A stretch of DNA of 64,000 nucleotides from Paenibacillus taihuensis. GTDB taxonomy: Bacteria; Bacillota; Bacilli; Paenibacillales; Paenibacillaceae. How positions within the stretch are numbered: position 1 is the stretch's first letter; every line of letters starts with the position of its first letter. Below the pieces are notes generated by a model. The model saw only the letters and a list, made by a program, of their open reading frames with translations, was not told the DNA's origin and ran no database searches. Position numbers and translations under genes: made by a program. Positions 53,397 to 63,898 of the stretch are shown here, piece by piece. The stretch covers positions 62,001-126,000 of the forward strand of contig NZ_QTTN01000007.1 in NCBI RefSeq assembly GCF_003386535.1, in the 5' to 3' direction.

Positions 53397-53443
53397 AAGC
53401 AGCTGCTTCCCGGTCTCCCGACCTGGGCAAGAGCTGCTTTTTT
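53397..53443. terminator. Hairpin terminator, strongest on the plus strand
   Basis: AAGCAGCT and AGCTGCTT enclose an inner CCCGGTC/GACCTGGG stem. On the plus strand it ends in TTTTTT; on the minus strand only in TTATTTG. Genes on both sides are minus-strand, so the minus orientation can end the AlkD-like gene, while the plus orientation has no annotated gene. Confidence 0.65.
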
Positions 53444-53469
53444 ACTTCCTATCTATCCTCGTAACCAAC

Positions 53470-54177
53470 CTAACACCTTACATATTTACGTTTAAAGCCG
53501 ATTCGTTCTTTATCGATATCTTTCTGAATACTAACCATGGCTTGGATATGCTTGCTGGGACCCTTGTCCTTCTTCACTTCAACGGGACCTACCGCTGTCG
53601 CAGTTGCCACCGCTTTGTCATGTAACGGGACATACGATACGGCAACGGTATACATGAAGTTGTTCATCGCGTATTTGGCGCGCTCCGGCGCATCATGAAT
53701 CGCCATGGCAACTTGATCAAGCATGGCGGATAGCTTGCTTTCGTCGAACTCGCTGTCCTTCCGGCTCCCGAGCAGCCAGCAATAACAGCTCCAGCCTGCC
53801 GACATTTTCAGCTCATCGCCGCTTGCAATCCAGCGATCCGCCACTTCCTGCGCAATGTCTGCCTCGGCCAGAGTCACGGCTACCACATAATCGGACAGCA
53901 TATAGAAGTACGCATCTTCGATCCAGCGGTCGAAGTCTTCCCCCGTCATCGCCTTCGGATCGGCAATGACCCCTGCAAAATACATCGCATCATAATTGCC
54001 CGTCGCGTACAGCTGCTCCGCCAGCTCCTGATCCTTCTTGATCTTCTTCGCGAGCGGCTTCATCTCCCCTGTCGCTACGCCGAACACCGGCTCCTTCGCG
54101 CCATTTCCGCTGTACATTTTCTTCAAGCGCTCTTTGCCAAGCGCTTCTAATTCTTGCATGACGAGTTCCGCATTCAT
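53470..54177 (-). CDS. AlkD-like DNA alkylation repair protein
   Basis: A 235-residue all-helical HEAT-repeat protein. KKMYSGNGAKEPVFGVATGEMKPLAKKIKKDQELAEQLYATGNYDAMYFAGVIADPKAMTGEDFDRW is typical of the DNA alkylation repair (AlkC/AlkD) family, which excises alkylated bases. The catalytic Asp/Trp set of true AlkD cannot be confirmed by eye, so it may be a non-glycosylase family member. The ATG start is preferred to an earlier GTG, which abuts the RBS (AAAGGAC). Confidence 0.8.
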   Translation of the reverse strand: MNAELVMQELEALGKERLKKMYSGNGAKEPVFGVATGEMKPLAKKIKKDQELAEQLYATGNYDAMYFAGVIADPKAMTGEDFDRWIEDAYFYMLSDYVVAVTLAEADIAQEVADRWIASGDELKMSAGWSCYCWLLGSRKDSEFDESKLSAMLDQVAMAIHDAPERAKYAMNNFMYTVAVSYVPLHDKAVATATAVGPVEVKKDKGPSKHIQAMVSIQKDIDKERIGFKRKYVRC

Positions 54178-54238
54178 TCCTGGCACGTCCTTTCGATCGG
54201 GATATCCTTCATACGTATGTAAGCATGGATAGGTCTCA

Positions 54239-55030
54239 TCATTCTTTGTTTTTCAGATCTGCTTTCACATGCTTAAGCTGTGCGACAATAATGACGCTGA
54301 TGATGACGAGCAGAAACCATGAGCTGATCTTGCTGATATGCACCACATGCCACTCATGATGCTGATCGGGATACTTCCAAGCCCCGAAGAATGTCGCGAT
54401 ATTCTCGGCTAACCAGATGAAGAAACCGACGATGAAGAATGCAATCGTCAGCGGCATCCGGTACGTCTTGCTCCGTACCCGATAGATAATCCACGTCTTC
54501 CAGAACACGATCACGACAAGACTTGTCAGCCACCACCGGACATCGATGATGAAGTGATTCGTGAAGAAGTTCAAATAGATGCTTCCCCCCACGAGTCCCG
54601 CTGGAATGAGCCCTGGCCAGCCGGTCATGTCCATCCTTAGTCTACGCCAGATTTGGCACATAAAGCTAGCAACACTTGCGTACATAAACCCGCTATACAG
54701 CGGGACATGGAGCAGCTTCGTGAACGCATGCTCCGGGTACGCCCATGAACCAACGTGAACCTTATAGATTTCCAGCATTAAGCCGATGACGTGGAACACG
54801 CAGATCACTTTGATTTCGTCGCGTGTTTCAAGCCCGCTGAGATACATGAGGAGCTGCACGCCTAGCAGAATGAGCAATATGGCATCGTACCGATGGAGGA
54901 ATGGGACTTCAACCATCCTCGACAGCGCAAGTGTCCCGAATATCGCGACAGGGAATATACAGCTCATGGCCTGGTGATAGCCGAACAGGAGCAGCTGTAT
55001 GAGGGACTCCTTCGCCCTTTTCACGTTCAA
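54239..55030 (-). CDS. DUF817 integral membrane protein
   Basis: A 263-residue protein with about eight transmembrane helices. Motifs VGSWAYPEHAFTKLLHVPLYSGFMYASVASFMCQIWRRL and FLIWLAENIATFFGAWKYPDQHHEWHVVHISKISSWFLLVIISVIIV are diagnostic for the DUF817 (YoaT-like) family; function unknown. The start is a TTG preceded by GGAGGTGACCGA; the frame is open upstream but without an RBS and with no membrane-protein character. Confidence 0.84.
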   Translation of the reverse strand: MNVKRAKESLIQLLLFGYHQAMSCIFPVAIFGTLALSRMVEVPFLHRYDAILLILLGVQLLMYLSGLETRDEIKVICVFHVIGLMLEIYKVHVGSWAYPEHAFTKLLHVPLYSGFMYASVASFMCQIWRRLRMDMTGWPGLIPAGLVGGSIYLNFFTNHFIIDVRWWLTSLVVIVFWKTWIIYRVRSKTYRMPLTIAFFIVGFFIWLAENIATFFGAWKYPDQHHEWHVVHISKISSWFLLVIISVIIVAQLKHVKADLKNKE

Positions 55031-55141
55031 TCGGTCACCTCCATTATCGTCCTTCCTTACCCTTAGAATACTAGAACCATCCGAACAATAAAGAGAAATT
55101 TGCCGCGAAAAGATTTCGTATTTACGAGCATATGCTTGCAC

Positions 55142-55399
55142 TGCGGGTGCATCATGTTACAATTCGCCACTGCTGCTTAAGTCGTACAAGCATCCCGCTT
55201 CTGATCCCAGCACTAGCCATTTACTACCGGAGTCATCTATGCCCTGCTACTCCTCCATTGGTCACCCGAATTGTCGACATACCTATTCCATCTGTAGATA
55301 TGCATAGTACCAATCACCCGATTATGGCCAGAATCCTTTTCCTCCGCGCAATTTCATGTAATATGGTGTGTACCGATTCCGAACACGAAAGGAAGATTA
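55142..55399. other. Intergenic stretch without a recognised gene
   Basis: I see no gene in this divergent gap. A plus-strand reading frame through it has unlikely composition and no RBS. It must contain the promoters of the DUF817 and LysM genes; a TAATAT near 55361 could be the -10 box of the LysM gene. Confidence 0.4.
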
Positions 55400-56386
55400 T
55401 TGTTGAACCCGAATTCGACAAACTCTAAATATGGTCCTAGATCCAAACGGGCTAAGAAAAATAGGAGCACCGCTTCCATCCTGCAAGTTTCTACGGGACT
55501 CCTGCTTATGTGCGTGGTATTGTATAGCATCTATGCAACGCAATCTCACTTCGGAGGCAAGCCGCTGGCTTCAAGCCCAGGTGTCCAGACTGCAACGGCT
55601 GATGTGACGAAGAGCAATGATCCGGGCCAGAAGCCGGCCAACAGTTCTTCTGTTACGACGACGAAGCAAACGGATAAGCCGGGCGTGACGAAGAACGATC
55701 AGTCCGAGGGCACGGCACCAACCACAACAACTGCTGATGCGTCTGCCTCTTCTGTAACCGTTACGAATCAAGCGTTAACAACGCTTAAGGATGCAAGGCC
55801 TGTAAGCACATCGTCGGCTTCATCATCGTCGTCAGAATATCCGAAGAAGTATGTGGTCCAGAAAGGCGATACACTTTCGAAGATCGCGTTGAAGTTCTAT
55901 CAGTCCAAGCAGCAAGTGAACTTGATTGCAGAAGCGAACGATATTGTCTTCATCAACGATATGGTAGAAGGCGATACCATCACGATTCCGGCGCCGTCCA
56001 AGAATGCGAGCTCTTCCACTGGAAAACAGCGCAGCCTGGATTACTCCAAAGTCACGCTTCCAGCTATGTATCTCGTTCAATCGGGAGACACGCTGTATCA
56101 TATTGCGAAGCAGTTCTATCGAACAGACGACTATGTCGGGCTTATCGCAAAGCAAAACGACCTCGATGTGGACGCAGGCTTGAAAGCCGGGACATCACTT
56201 ATGATTCCTGCCCTGCCGAAGCATACCGTCCAGGCTGGCGAGACGTTAACGAGTATTGCAAGAATCTATTACGGCTCCAGCAAATATGTTGGTGCGCTTG
56301 CGAGCTACAATCAGCTGGACAATAACGATATCGTCAAGATCGGTGATGAACTGACGATGCCGCAGTTTGACCGGGATGTGGATTAA
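55400..56386 (+). CDS. Membrane-anchored triple LysM domain protein
   Basis: A 328-residue protein with one transmembrane segment (about residues 27-46, ILQVSTGLLLMCVVLYSIYA), then a Ser/Thr/Lys-rich linker (about 50-145). Three LysM modules follow: KYVVQKGDTLSKIALKFY (about 151-199), MYLVQSGDTLYHIAKQFYR (about 222-269) and HTVQAGETLTSIARIYYG (about 274-321). LysM domains bind peptidoglycan glycan chains. No catalytic domain is present. Two adjacent TTG codons follow AAAGGAAG; the second (55403) has the better spacing. Confidence 0.86.
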   Translation: MLNPNSTNSKYGPRSKRAKKNRSTASILQVSTGLLLMCVVLYSIYATQSHFGGKPLASSPGVQTATADVTKSNDPGQKPANSSSVTTTKQTDKPGVTKNDQSEGTAPTTTTADASASSVTVTNQALTTLKDARPVSTSSASSSSSEYPKKYVVQKGDTLSKIALKFYQSKQQVNLIAEANDIVFINDMVEGDTITIPAPSKNASSSTGKQRSLDYSKVTLPAMYLVQSGDTLYHIAKQFYRTDDYVGLIAKQNDLDVDAGLKAGTSLMIPALPKHTVQAGETLTSIARIYYGSSKYVGALASYNQLDNNDIVKIGDELTMPQFDRDVD

Positions 56387-56412
56387 TAGATCAAGATAGA
56401 TGAAAATAAACA

Positions 56413-56458
56413 GCCCCGCTGCCGGAGTCCGATTAGAGACTCTAGCAGCGGGGCTTTC
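56413..56458. terminator. Bidirectional terminator
   Basis: GCCCCGCTGC pairs perfectly with GCAGCGGGGC; an inner GGAGTC/GACTCT extends the stem, and TTTCTT follows on the plus strand. It separates the convergent LysM and metY genes. Confidence 0.85.
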
Positions 56459-56482
56459 TTAAACTAAATGGAATGATTCGAT

Positions 56483-57808
<1,326 letters not shown>

Positions 57809-57892
57809 TTAGGATTGTCATACTCTTCCAATATAACATAGAGGACTTCCGGCAGTATAATAGATTCGTTCTATCGTGCTTTCTATCGAGTG

Positions 57893-58894
57893 CTAATCCA
57901 TTTCTCCGATCTTCGCGACAATCTTCCCCTGCACATGACGCTCCGACAGAAGCTGCAGCCCTTGCGGAATCTCTTCAAGCGCGATTACCTTCTTCACAAG
58001 CGGATCAATCTTCTTCTCCTGAATCAACTGAAGAAATTCACCAGCCATCGCGGCAAGCTCCTCTTCCGCTTTTCTGCCAGATCCATACGCGCCGCCAAGC
58101 ATCAGCTTATGCAGCGTGAATGTCTTCGTGGACGGCTGGAAATCGGCAACCGTCTCCGGCGCGCCTGCAATACAAGCCAATTGACCGCCGAAGGAAATTG
58201 TGGATAAATCCTTCTGCGAGGTTGCCCGGTTAACCGAATTCAAGATAAGGTCTACTCCTTCTCCTGCTGTAAGCTCCATCACTCTCGCATGAACGTCCTC
58301 GCGATTGTAATCCAGCACATGGTCGGCGCCGAGGCTGCGCACATAGTCCGCGTTGCCCGCAGATGCAGTCGCGATGATCATCGATGCGCCGAATAGCCTC
58401 GCCAATTGAATCGCATATCCGCCTACGCCGCCAGCTCCGGCATGCACCAAGATCGATTGTCCGAGCTGCATGTGCATTTTGCGAACAAGGATCTGATAAG
58501 CGGTCAAGCCTGCGCACGGGAACGCTGCAGCTTCAACGAATGTGACACCATCCGGGATCGCTGCCGCTGTATGCGCGAGGGTTACACTATATTCTGCGAA
58601 GCCGCCCGGCTTGGTGAAATCACCATGATAGACGACGCGGTCGCCAACCACCCACTGCGTAACCCCTTCGCCCACCGCATCTACAATACCGGCGGCATCG
58701 ACACCGGAAACATGCGGATACTGCCAGTTCGGATGACCATTCATCGCTATTTTGTAATCGACCGGATTTAGTCCAGCCGCTTGCACGCGCACTCGAATTT
58801 CTCCAGCGCTCGCTTCAGGTATTTGCACCTCTGATAGCACGAATTGCTCAGGTTTACCTGGTCCGTTCAGTATGATCGCTCTCATTTGTTCCAT
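57893..58894 (-). CDS. Zinc-free MDR/quinone oxidoreductase-like dehydrogenase
   Basis: A 333-residue medium-chain dehydrogenase. The GroES-like N-terminal domain has AAGLNPVDYKIAMNG, with no catalytic zinc Cys/His. The nucleotide-binding domain has ILVHAGAGGVGGYAIQLARLFGASMIIATASAGN and LGADHVLDYNREDVHARV. It resembles NADPH:quinone oxidoreductase (QorA) and zinc-independent enoyl reductase-like MDRs. Substrate unknown. Confidence 0.88.
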   Translation of the reverse strand: MEQMRAIILNGPGKPEQFVLSEVQIPEASAGEIRVRVQAAGLNPVDYKIAMNGHPNWQYPHVSGVDAAGIVDAVGEGVTQWVVGDRVVYHGDFTKPGGFAEYSVTLAHTAAAIPDGVTFVEAAAFPCAGLTAYQILVRKMHMQLGQSILVHAGAGGVGGYAIQLARLFGASMIIATASAGNADYVRSLGADHVLDYNREDVHARVMELTAGEGVDLILNSVNRATSQKDLSTISFGGQLACIAGAPETVADFQPSTKTFTLHKLMLGGAYGSGRKAEEELAAMAGEFLQLIQEKKIDPLVKKVIALEEIPQGLQLLSERHVQGKIVAKIGEMD

Positions 58895-58928
58895 TGTTCT
58901 ACTCGCTCTCCTCGCTTATAACAGGTGG

Positions 58929-60065
58929 TTAACTTCCCTTATCCAATTGATTCTGCGTGGACGTCGAAGGCTCCTGCTGCGAATTCTGCTTGGCTAAGCC
59001 AATAATCCAGAGCAGCAGAGGAATGACGACTCCGAGAAGTATAATATAAGGTGGAAATATAATCGAGTCCCAGTACTGCATATAGACAACATCCGGATAA
59101 ACGACGAGTGAAAATACGACTACCGCCATCGCACAGGGGAGTGTAACGACCTTATACTGCTTCAAGCCGAGAATTTCCGACAAGCTTCTTACTCCGGCAT
59201 AGTAGTAGAAGGTTGTTTTCACATAGGTGGTAATGAACCATAAGCCTGCCAGAATCGCCTCTACCCGCTGCAGGAAGTTGCCAATATTAATTTTTTTGAC
59301 AAGTGCGTAGCTGGGATACATGCTTCTCCCCGTAATATTCGGACCGAGTATGAGGATACAAAATAGCGTAACCAATATAACGCAGACTCCGCCGAGTAAC
59401 GCAGAGACATACATGCCAATCTTCGTTTTCTCTGGGGCTTTCACATGAGGAAGCACTGAGAACAGAAACACCATAGGCATATAGGCTGTCCCTGCGAAGG
59501 ATAACCCCGCTGAGAATATGGGCTTCCAGCCTACTTCGAACACGGGCAGTACATTTGCTGACTTGGCAGCCGGGACTAATGTCAGCACCAGCAGGACGAA
59601 CAACATGAGAAACCACGGTAGCATCAGCTCCGAGGCTCGGGCTATCGTCTCCAATCCAAGACGCGCCCCCATCGCAACGACGACGGCAAAAAGCATGATC
59701 GTGCACCAGAGCGGGGTATGCGGAATGAACTGGGTTTTGAAGAAATTGCCGACATAGAACAGTACCGTGCTCGCCCCAATAAATGCATAGCACATGTAGA
59801 TAACGCCCAGCGCTGTGCCCACCCATTTGCCTAATGCGCTTCGGCATATGTTGACGAACGATAGTCCGGGATAAACTGTCAACAAGCCCATATATAAACC
59901 GATTACGACAGTGCCGATCAGGACACCGGCAATCGCTCCGAGCCATGCGTCCTGTTTCGCCGTTGCAGCAAGCCCTGCAGGGATGACAAGTACCGTAGTC
60001 CCGATTGTATATAGAAAAGTGAGCACCATGAGCTGGAGCCCACTGATTTTCCCATTCTCGGCCAT
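58929..60065 (-). CDS. GerAB-type permease subunit (receptor 3)
   Basis: A 378-residue ten-helix germinant-receptor permease. GKISGLQLMVLTFLYTIGTTVLVIPAGLAATAKQDAWLGAIAG carries the canonical Ger(x)B N-terminal pattern. The ATG start follows AGGAAGC and GGAGAG; a GTG four codons upstream abuts the RBS. It is the last gene of the A-C-D-B operon, 17 bases after the small D gene. Confidence 0.92.
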   Translation of the reverse strand: MAENGKISGLQLMVLTFLYTIGTTVLVIPAGLAATAKQDAWLGAIAGVLIGTVVIGLYMGLLTVYPGLSFVNICRSALGKWVGTALGVIYMCYAFIGASTVLFYVGNFFKTQFIPHTPLWCTIMLFAVVVAMGARLGLETIARASELMLPWFLMLFVLLVLTLVPAAKSANVLPVFEVGWKPIFSAGLSFAGTAYMPMVFLFSVLPHVKAPEKTKIGMYVSALLGGVCVILVTLFCILILGPNITGRSMYPSYALVKKINIGNFLQRVEAILAGLWFITTYVKTTFYYYAGVRSLSEILGLKQYKVVTLPCAMAVVVFSLVVYPDVVYMQYWDSIIFPPYIILLGVVIPLLLWIIGLAKQNSQQEPSTSTQNQLDKGS

Positions 60066-60082
60066 GCTTCCTATCACTCTCC

Positions 60083-60322
60083 TTACTTTGCTGGCGGAAG
60101 GACATTGTGGAGCCAGTACCCGATCGGCTTGAAAATGAAAGCGATCAATTCAAGCGGGTTCGGAATCGTAAGCTTCGACACATAGGCCATACCAAGACCC
60201 GTACTCAGAATGAGCAGCAGCCAGAAGGTCCATCGTTCCTTCTTCTGCCCTTTGAGCGAGGGCAGTTCGAGCGCAGCGAAAAAGCCCGAAAGAACGACGA
60301 CTCCTGCTAAAGACCACATCAT
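60083..60322 (-). CDS. Small two-helix membrane protein, germinant receptor D-type subunit (receptor 3)
   Basis: A 79-residue protein with two transmembrane helices (WSLAGVVVLSGFFAALELP and WTFWLLLILSTGLGMAYVSKL), separated by a basic loop SLKGQKKER. The tail PNPLELIAFIFKPIGYWLHNVL parallels FTIPFKLLFEPIGMKLL in the small protein of receptor 1. GAGGAG precedes the start. It lies 4 bases after the GerAC-like gene. A role as D subunit tuning receptor sensitivity is inferred from position, size and topology. Confidence 0.8.
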   Translation of the reverse strand: MMWSLAGVVVLSGFFAALELPSLKGQKKERWTFWLLLILSTGLGMAYVSKLTIPNPLELIAFIFKPIGYWLHNVLPPAK

Positions 60323-60326
60323 GGCG

Positions 60327-61529
60327 CTACTCCTCCTCTTCCATGAACGAATTCGTTATGGTTCCGGTCCGTATGATCTTAATCTGCACGTTAACGTCAA
60401 CGAGAGCATCCTCGAATCGCTCGTCCCAGTCCTTCTGCAGCTGTTTCCACATCTTCGGATGACCCCGGTGAATCGCATTGCCGAAGCCAAAATAATCCGA
60501 CTTGAATTTCTTCTGACCCGCATCTATGGCGTGCCTAATGATTCGTGTCAATGAGTTTTCCGCACGTTTCTCAAGCTCCTGAATCGTACTAATCTTCGTT
60601 AAGTCAATGCGGCATTCCACTTCCCCGACAGATTGCTCAACAGTCACATCGACAGAAAGATAAGGACGACCGCTAACCATTTTACCGCCTATCTTGGAAT
60701 GAGCATCAACCACCTCAAGAGCAAGCTTCCCTCCGCCCGGACAGCTAATATGACCAACTGTGCTATGCACATTATTCGTGATATAGTTGTAGCCTTTGCT
60801 CTCTTCTTCACTCATCCAGCCGATCAATCGGTCTTTACGAAATACGGCGATGCCATCGTTCTCAAGCATGACTTTCGGACGAATGGTGTTCAAGTTCTTT
60901 GTAGATGCTCCCACCTCATCTGGGTTAACAATGCGAATGCCGCTAATGATCGGATTCTTCCCCTTACTCACAATGTCATTGACAAAGTCATCCAGCGATA
61001 TCGATACGACAGGCGCCCAGGCTTTCTCCGACGTTTCAATGGAGCGGAACAGCTTGTTCGGTGGGGTTTTCTCCAGCGGCGTCAACACATTAAGCGCTTC
61101 TTGTGCAGTCGCCCCTCTGGCAATGAGCAAATAAAAATCCGTACGAAGCTCATAATCCCTTGAGAGCAGATCGAGCGCATTTCCGATGCCTTGCCTTGCG
61201 AGCGCTTCTCCGAACAAGAGAACACGAAGATGCGCGGCATAAATTTTACGCGGACTGGCAGTTGTCATTTTGCGAATGGCTTCGTAGATGGTCGGCCCTT
61301 CTGATTTGTACATCACAACGGGCGATTCCGCGCCTGTTGCCCCCTTCTGCTCGGCAACTTGGCCGGGCTTGACGACTTGCACGGTTACCACGTATTTGTC
61401 ATCCACGCGGTCGATGCCCATTCCGAGTGCGATGCCGAGCTCATTCATTTCCCGCCGGTCCCAGCAGCCTGTTATCGGTAGCGTGAGCAGCAGTAGTAAC
61501 AAGGCGGTCAACATTCGTCTAACCCTCAT
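60327..61529 (-). CDS. GerAC-type lipoprotein subunit (receptor 3)
   Basis: A 400-residue lipoprotein with signal peptide ...LLLLTLPITGCWDRREMNELG (Cys22). Family features are INPIISGIRIVNPDEVG-like region 2 and the C-terminal YFGFGNAIHRGHPKMWKQLQKDWDERFED. Start codon overlaps the stop of the GerAA-like gene (TAATG), indicating coupled translation. Confidence 0.92.
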   Translation of the reverse strand: MRVRRMLTALLLLLLTLPITGCWDRREMNELGIALGMGIDRVDDKYVVTVQVVKPGQVAEQKGATGAESPVVMYKSEGPTIYEAIRKMTTASPRKIYAAHLRVLLFGEALARQGIGNALDLLSRDYELRTDFYLLIARGATAQEALNVLTPLEKTPPNKLFRSIETSEKAWAPVVSISLDDFVNDIVSKGKNPIISGIRIVNPDEVGASTKNLNTIRPKVMLENDGIAVFRKDRLIGWMSEEESKGYNYITNNVHSTVGHISCPGGGKLALEVVDAHSKIGGKMVSGRPYLSVDVTVEQSVGEVECRIDLTKISTIQELEKRAENSLTRIIRHAIDAGQKKFKSDYFGFGNAIHRGHPKMWKQLQKDWDERFEDALVDVNVQIKIIRTGTITNSFMEEEE

Positions 61530-63064
61530 TATTGACCGCTCTTTCTCACAGCTTTACGCTGGCGAATCGGATTCAGCTTACTGAACATGCTTGGCCTTCT
61601 TGTCATGAGGGGGTGAGGCGCACGCACCAGAACATCCTTCTGATCCTGGATCGTTAAAGGACCTACTGGAGCCATATACGGGACGCCGAATGAACGCAGG
61701 CTGCAGAGATGCAGCAGAAGCGCCAGCATGCCTATGAAAATGCCGTACATGCCGAAGGCTGCCGCGAGCCCCATGAATAGAAACCGCGTAATCCGCACGG
61801 CAATCGACATATCGAACTCTGGAATGACATAGTTTGAAATCGCAGTAATGGATACGACGATAATCATACTCGCCGAGATGATGCCCGCTTCTACGGCAGC
61901 TTGACCGATGACGAGCGTCCCGACAATCGATACCGCTTGTCCGACGGCTCTCGGCATCCGAATGCCGGCTTCCCGCAGAATCTCATAAGTCGCTTCCATG
62001 ATGAGCGCTTCAATAAAAGCTGGAAAAGGCACGCCTTCCCGCTGGGCAGCCAAGCTGATGAGGAGCTGCGTCGGAAGCATCTCCTGATGGAAGGTCGTGA
62101 TCGCGATATAAAGTGCCGGCACCAATGCGGCGATGAACAGCCCGAAGTATCGCAGAATCCGCAGCAGCGAGCTGATATCGGCGCGCTGGTAGTAATCCTC
62201 TGCAGATTGGAGAAATTGCACGAACAAGGCCGGCACAATCAGGGCATGCGGCGTACCTTCGATCAGAATGGCGATGCGCCCTTCCAGCAATGCTGCTGCG
62301 ACAACGTCCGGCCGTTCCGTATTTTGCACGGTCGGATAGAGCGTGACTGTCTCGTCTTGGATGTACTCCTCGATGTAGCCGCTTTCCAGAATAGCGTCGG
62401 TATCGATCAGGGAGAGTCGCTTATTGACCTCCTGCAAGGCGGTCTCATCCGCTATGCCTTTGACATACATGACGGATACGTTCGTCTTCGTCACTTTCCC
62501 GATTTGCTGATTCTTGAGAATGACACTCGGATTTTTAATGATGCGCCGAATAAGTGCTGTATTGACACGGATATTTTCGGTAAAAGCTTCCTTCGGTCCG
62601 CGAATAACCGACTGGTTCGCCGGCTCGTTAACCGCGCGATGCTCCCAGCTGATCATCGACATTTGGAGTGCAGCAGCACAACCTTCTACAAAGAGAATCA
62701 CGTTGCCGTTAATAAGCGCATCTGCCGCATTCTCCAGTTTATCAACCTTCGTCACTTGTCCTGCGGTTAGCACCGATTGATTCAGGTAATCTAGCAATTT
62801 CGCCGGGTCTTCGTTATTATCTGCACTGCCTGCGGTGTCTGTGCCGGCTTGAAGCAGCGGTTCAATTATGAACTGTTGAATCGCCTTTTCTTCCGTAAGC
62901 CCATCAATAAATAAAAGGGCCATACCCTTTCGGACACCGCCCGCCCGGCTTTGAAGCTCACGAACGATCAGGTCGTCACTATCGCCTAATCGCTGCTTCA
63001 TTGCAGCAATATTGTCTTGTACTGCGGTCTGCAGATTCGGGCCCAGTACCTTGTTATCGCCCAC
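61529..63064 (-). CDS. GerAA-type germinant receptor subunit (receptor 3)
   Basis: A 511-residue Ger(x)A protein. Conserved blocks: NQSVIRGPKEAFTENIRVNTALIRRIIKNPSVILK, YIQDETVTLYPTVQNTERPDVVAAALLEGRIAILIEGTPHALIVP and PALYIAITTFHQEMLPTQLLISLAAQREGVPFPAFIEALIMEATYEILREAGIRMPRAVGQAVSIVG. A GTG start is preceded by GGGGGCGAAG. First gene of the A-C-D-B operon. The basic tail (RRPSMFSKLNPIRQRKAVRKSGQ) is cytoplasmic. Confidence 0.94.
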   Translation of the reverse strand: MGDNKVLGPNLQTAVQDNIAAMKQRLGDSDDLIVRELQSRAGGVRKGMALLFIDGLTEEKAIQQFIIEPLLQAGTDTAGSADNNEDPAKLLDYLNQSVLTAGQVTKVDKLENAADALINGNVILFVEGCAAALQMSMISWEHRAVNEPANQSVIRGPKEAFTENIRVNTALIRRIIKNPSVILKNQQIGKVTKTNVSVMYVKGIADETALQEVNKRLSLIDTDAILESGYIEEYIQDETVTLYPTVQNTERPDVVAAALLEGRIAILIEGTPHALIVPALFVQFLQSAEDYYQRADISSLLRILRYFGLFIAALVPALYIAITTFHQEMLPTQLLISLAAQREGVPFPAFIEALIMEATYEILREAGIRMPRAVGQAVSIVGTLVIGQAAVEAGIISASMIIVVSITAISNYVIPEFDMSIAVRITRFLFMGLAAAFGMYGIFIGMLALLLHLCSLRSFGVPYMAPVGPLTIQDQKDVLVRAPHPLMTRRPSMFSKLNPIRQRKAVRKSGQ

Positions 63065-63168
63065 CAGCTTCGCCCCCTGTCGCTCTTGTTGTAATAGAAA
63101 TTATTTCCTTGCCAGGTGGCGTTTAAACTAAAAAGTAGAATTTAGCGGGATATGCGGAAATGCGCAAA

Positions 63169-63196
63169 GAGGCCGCCGTTCCATCGGCAGCCCCTC
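63169..63196 (-). terminator. Terminator of the DJ-1/PfpI gene
   Basis: On the minus strand GAGGGGCTGCCG pairs with CGGCGGCCTC with a bulge, followed by TTTGCG. It lies 24 bases after the stop codon. The T-run is short, so it may be weak. Confidence 0.55.
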
Positions 63197-63219
63197 TAAA
63201 TCGTTATAATAACGGCCTA

Positions 63220-63789
63220 TTAGCGGCTGTTCACTTGCTTCAGAAACTCCCGCATGAACCCGGGAAGATCCGGCCACGCATGACCGGATATGATATTGCC
63301 GTCCACGCAAAGCGTCTCTTTCGCATAGGTTGCGCCAAGGCCCTCGACATCCGGGCGGCAAGCCGAATACGCCGTCATCGTACGGCCTTCGAATGCCGAA
63401 CGGTTCGGAACTACGCTAAGAATAAGCACTGCGTGGCAGATGGCTCCAACCGGCTTATTCGCTTCAAAGAAGTGACCGACAATACGAGGAATGTTGTCGT
63501 CGAGACGAATGTATTCAGGTGCGCGGCCGCCAGGAATGATGAGTCCATCGTAAGCCGCTGGATCAACCTCGGAGAATGCGACATGGGCGTTCAGCTGATA
63601 GCCCGGTTTCTCCGTGTATGTATCCCAGCCTTCGAAATCATGCACGACCGTGCGCAAGGTCTTGACGCTTGGGGCAGCAATGACAGCTTCGTAGCCTTCC
63701 TCCAGCACGCGGAAATACGGATAATACACTTCCAGCGACTCAGCGGCATCTCCGGTAATGATGAGAATTTTTTTGGACAACTTGATCAC
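63220..63789 (-). CDS. DJ-1/PfpI family protein
   Basis: A 189-residue flavodoxin-like protein. The nucleophile-elbow Cys lies in PVGAICHAVLIL (about residue 118), with the partner acidic residue in SLEVYYPYFRVLEEGY and AYDGLIIPGGRAPEYIR. Members include deglycases, glyoxalase III and intracellular proteases; the specific activity is unknown. A GTG start directly abuts GGAGC; a TTG three codons later (63780) has better spacing and may be the true start. Confidence 0.84.
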   Translation of the reverse strand: MIKLSKKILIITGDAAESLEVYYPYFRVLEEGYEAVIAAPSVKTLRTVVHDFEGWDTYTEKPGYQLNAHVAFSEVDPAAYDGLIIPGGRAPEYIRLDDNIPRIVGHFFEANKPVGAICHAVLILSVVPNRSAFEGRTMTAYSACRPDVEGLGATYAKETLCVDGNIISGHAWPDLPGFMREFLKQVNSR

Positions 63790-63898
63790 GCTCCATGAAC
63801 AAATTAGAACCCGTCCTTATTGTCATTGAAGCGGCGTTTCCTGTAAATGGGTGTAAATTGTTGAAATATGTGTTCTTTCTGTATGGACCATGTCGAAA

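Noticed and set aside
55132-55428. A 98-codon plus-strand ORF before the LysM gene
   Set aside because: No RBS, no protein-like composition, and it overlaps the start of the real LysM gene in another frame.
61901-62770. A 289-codon plus-strand ORF over the GerAA-like gene of receptor 3
   Set aside because: Antisense shadow of a highly conserved coding sequence; no RBS.
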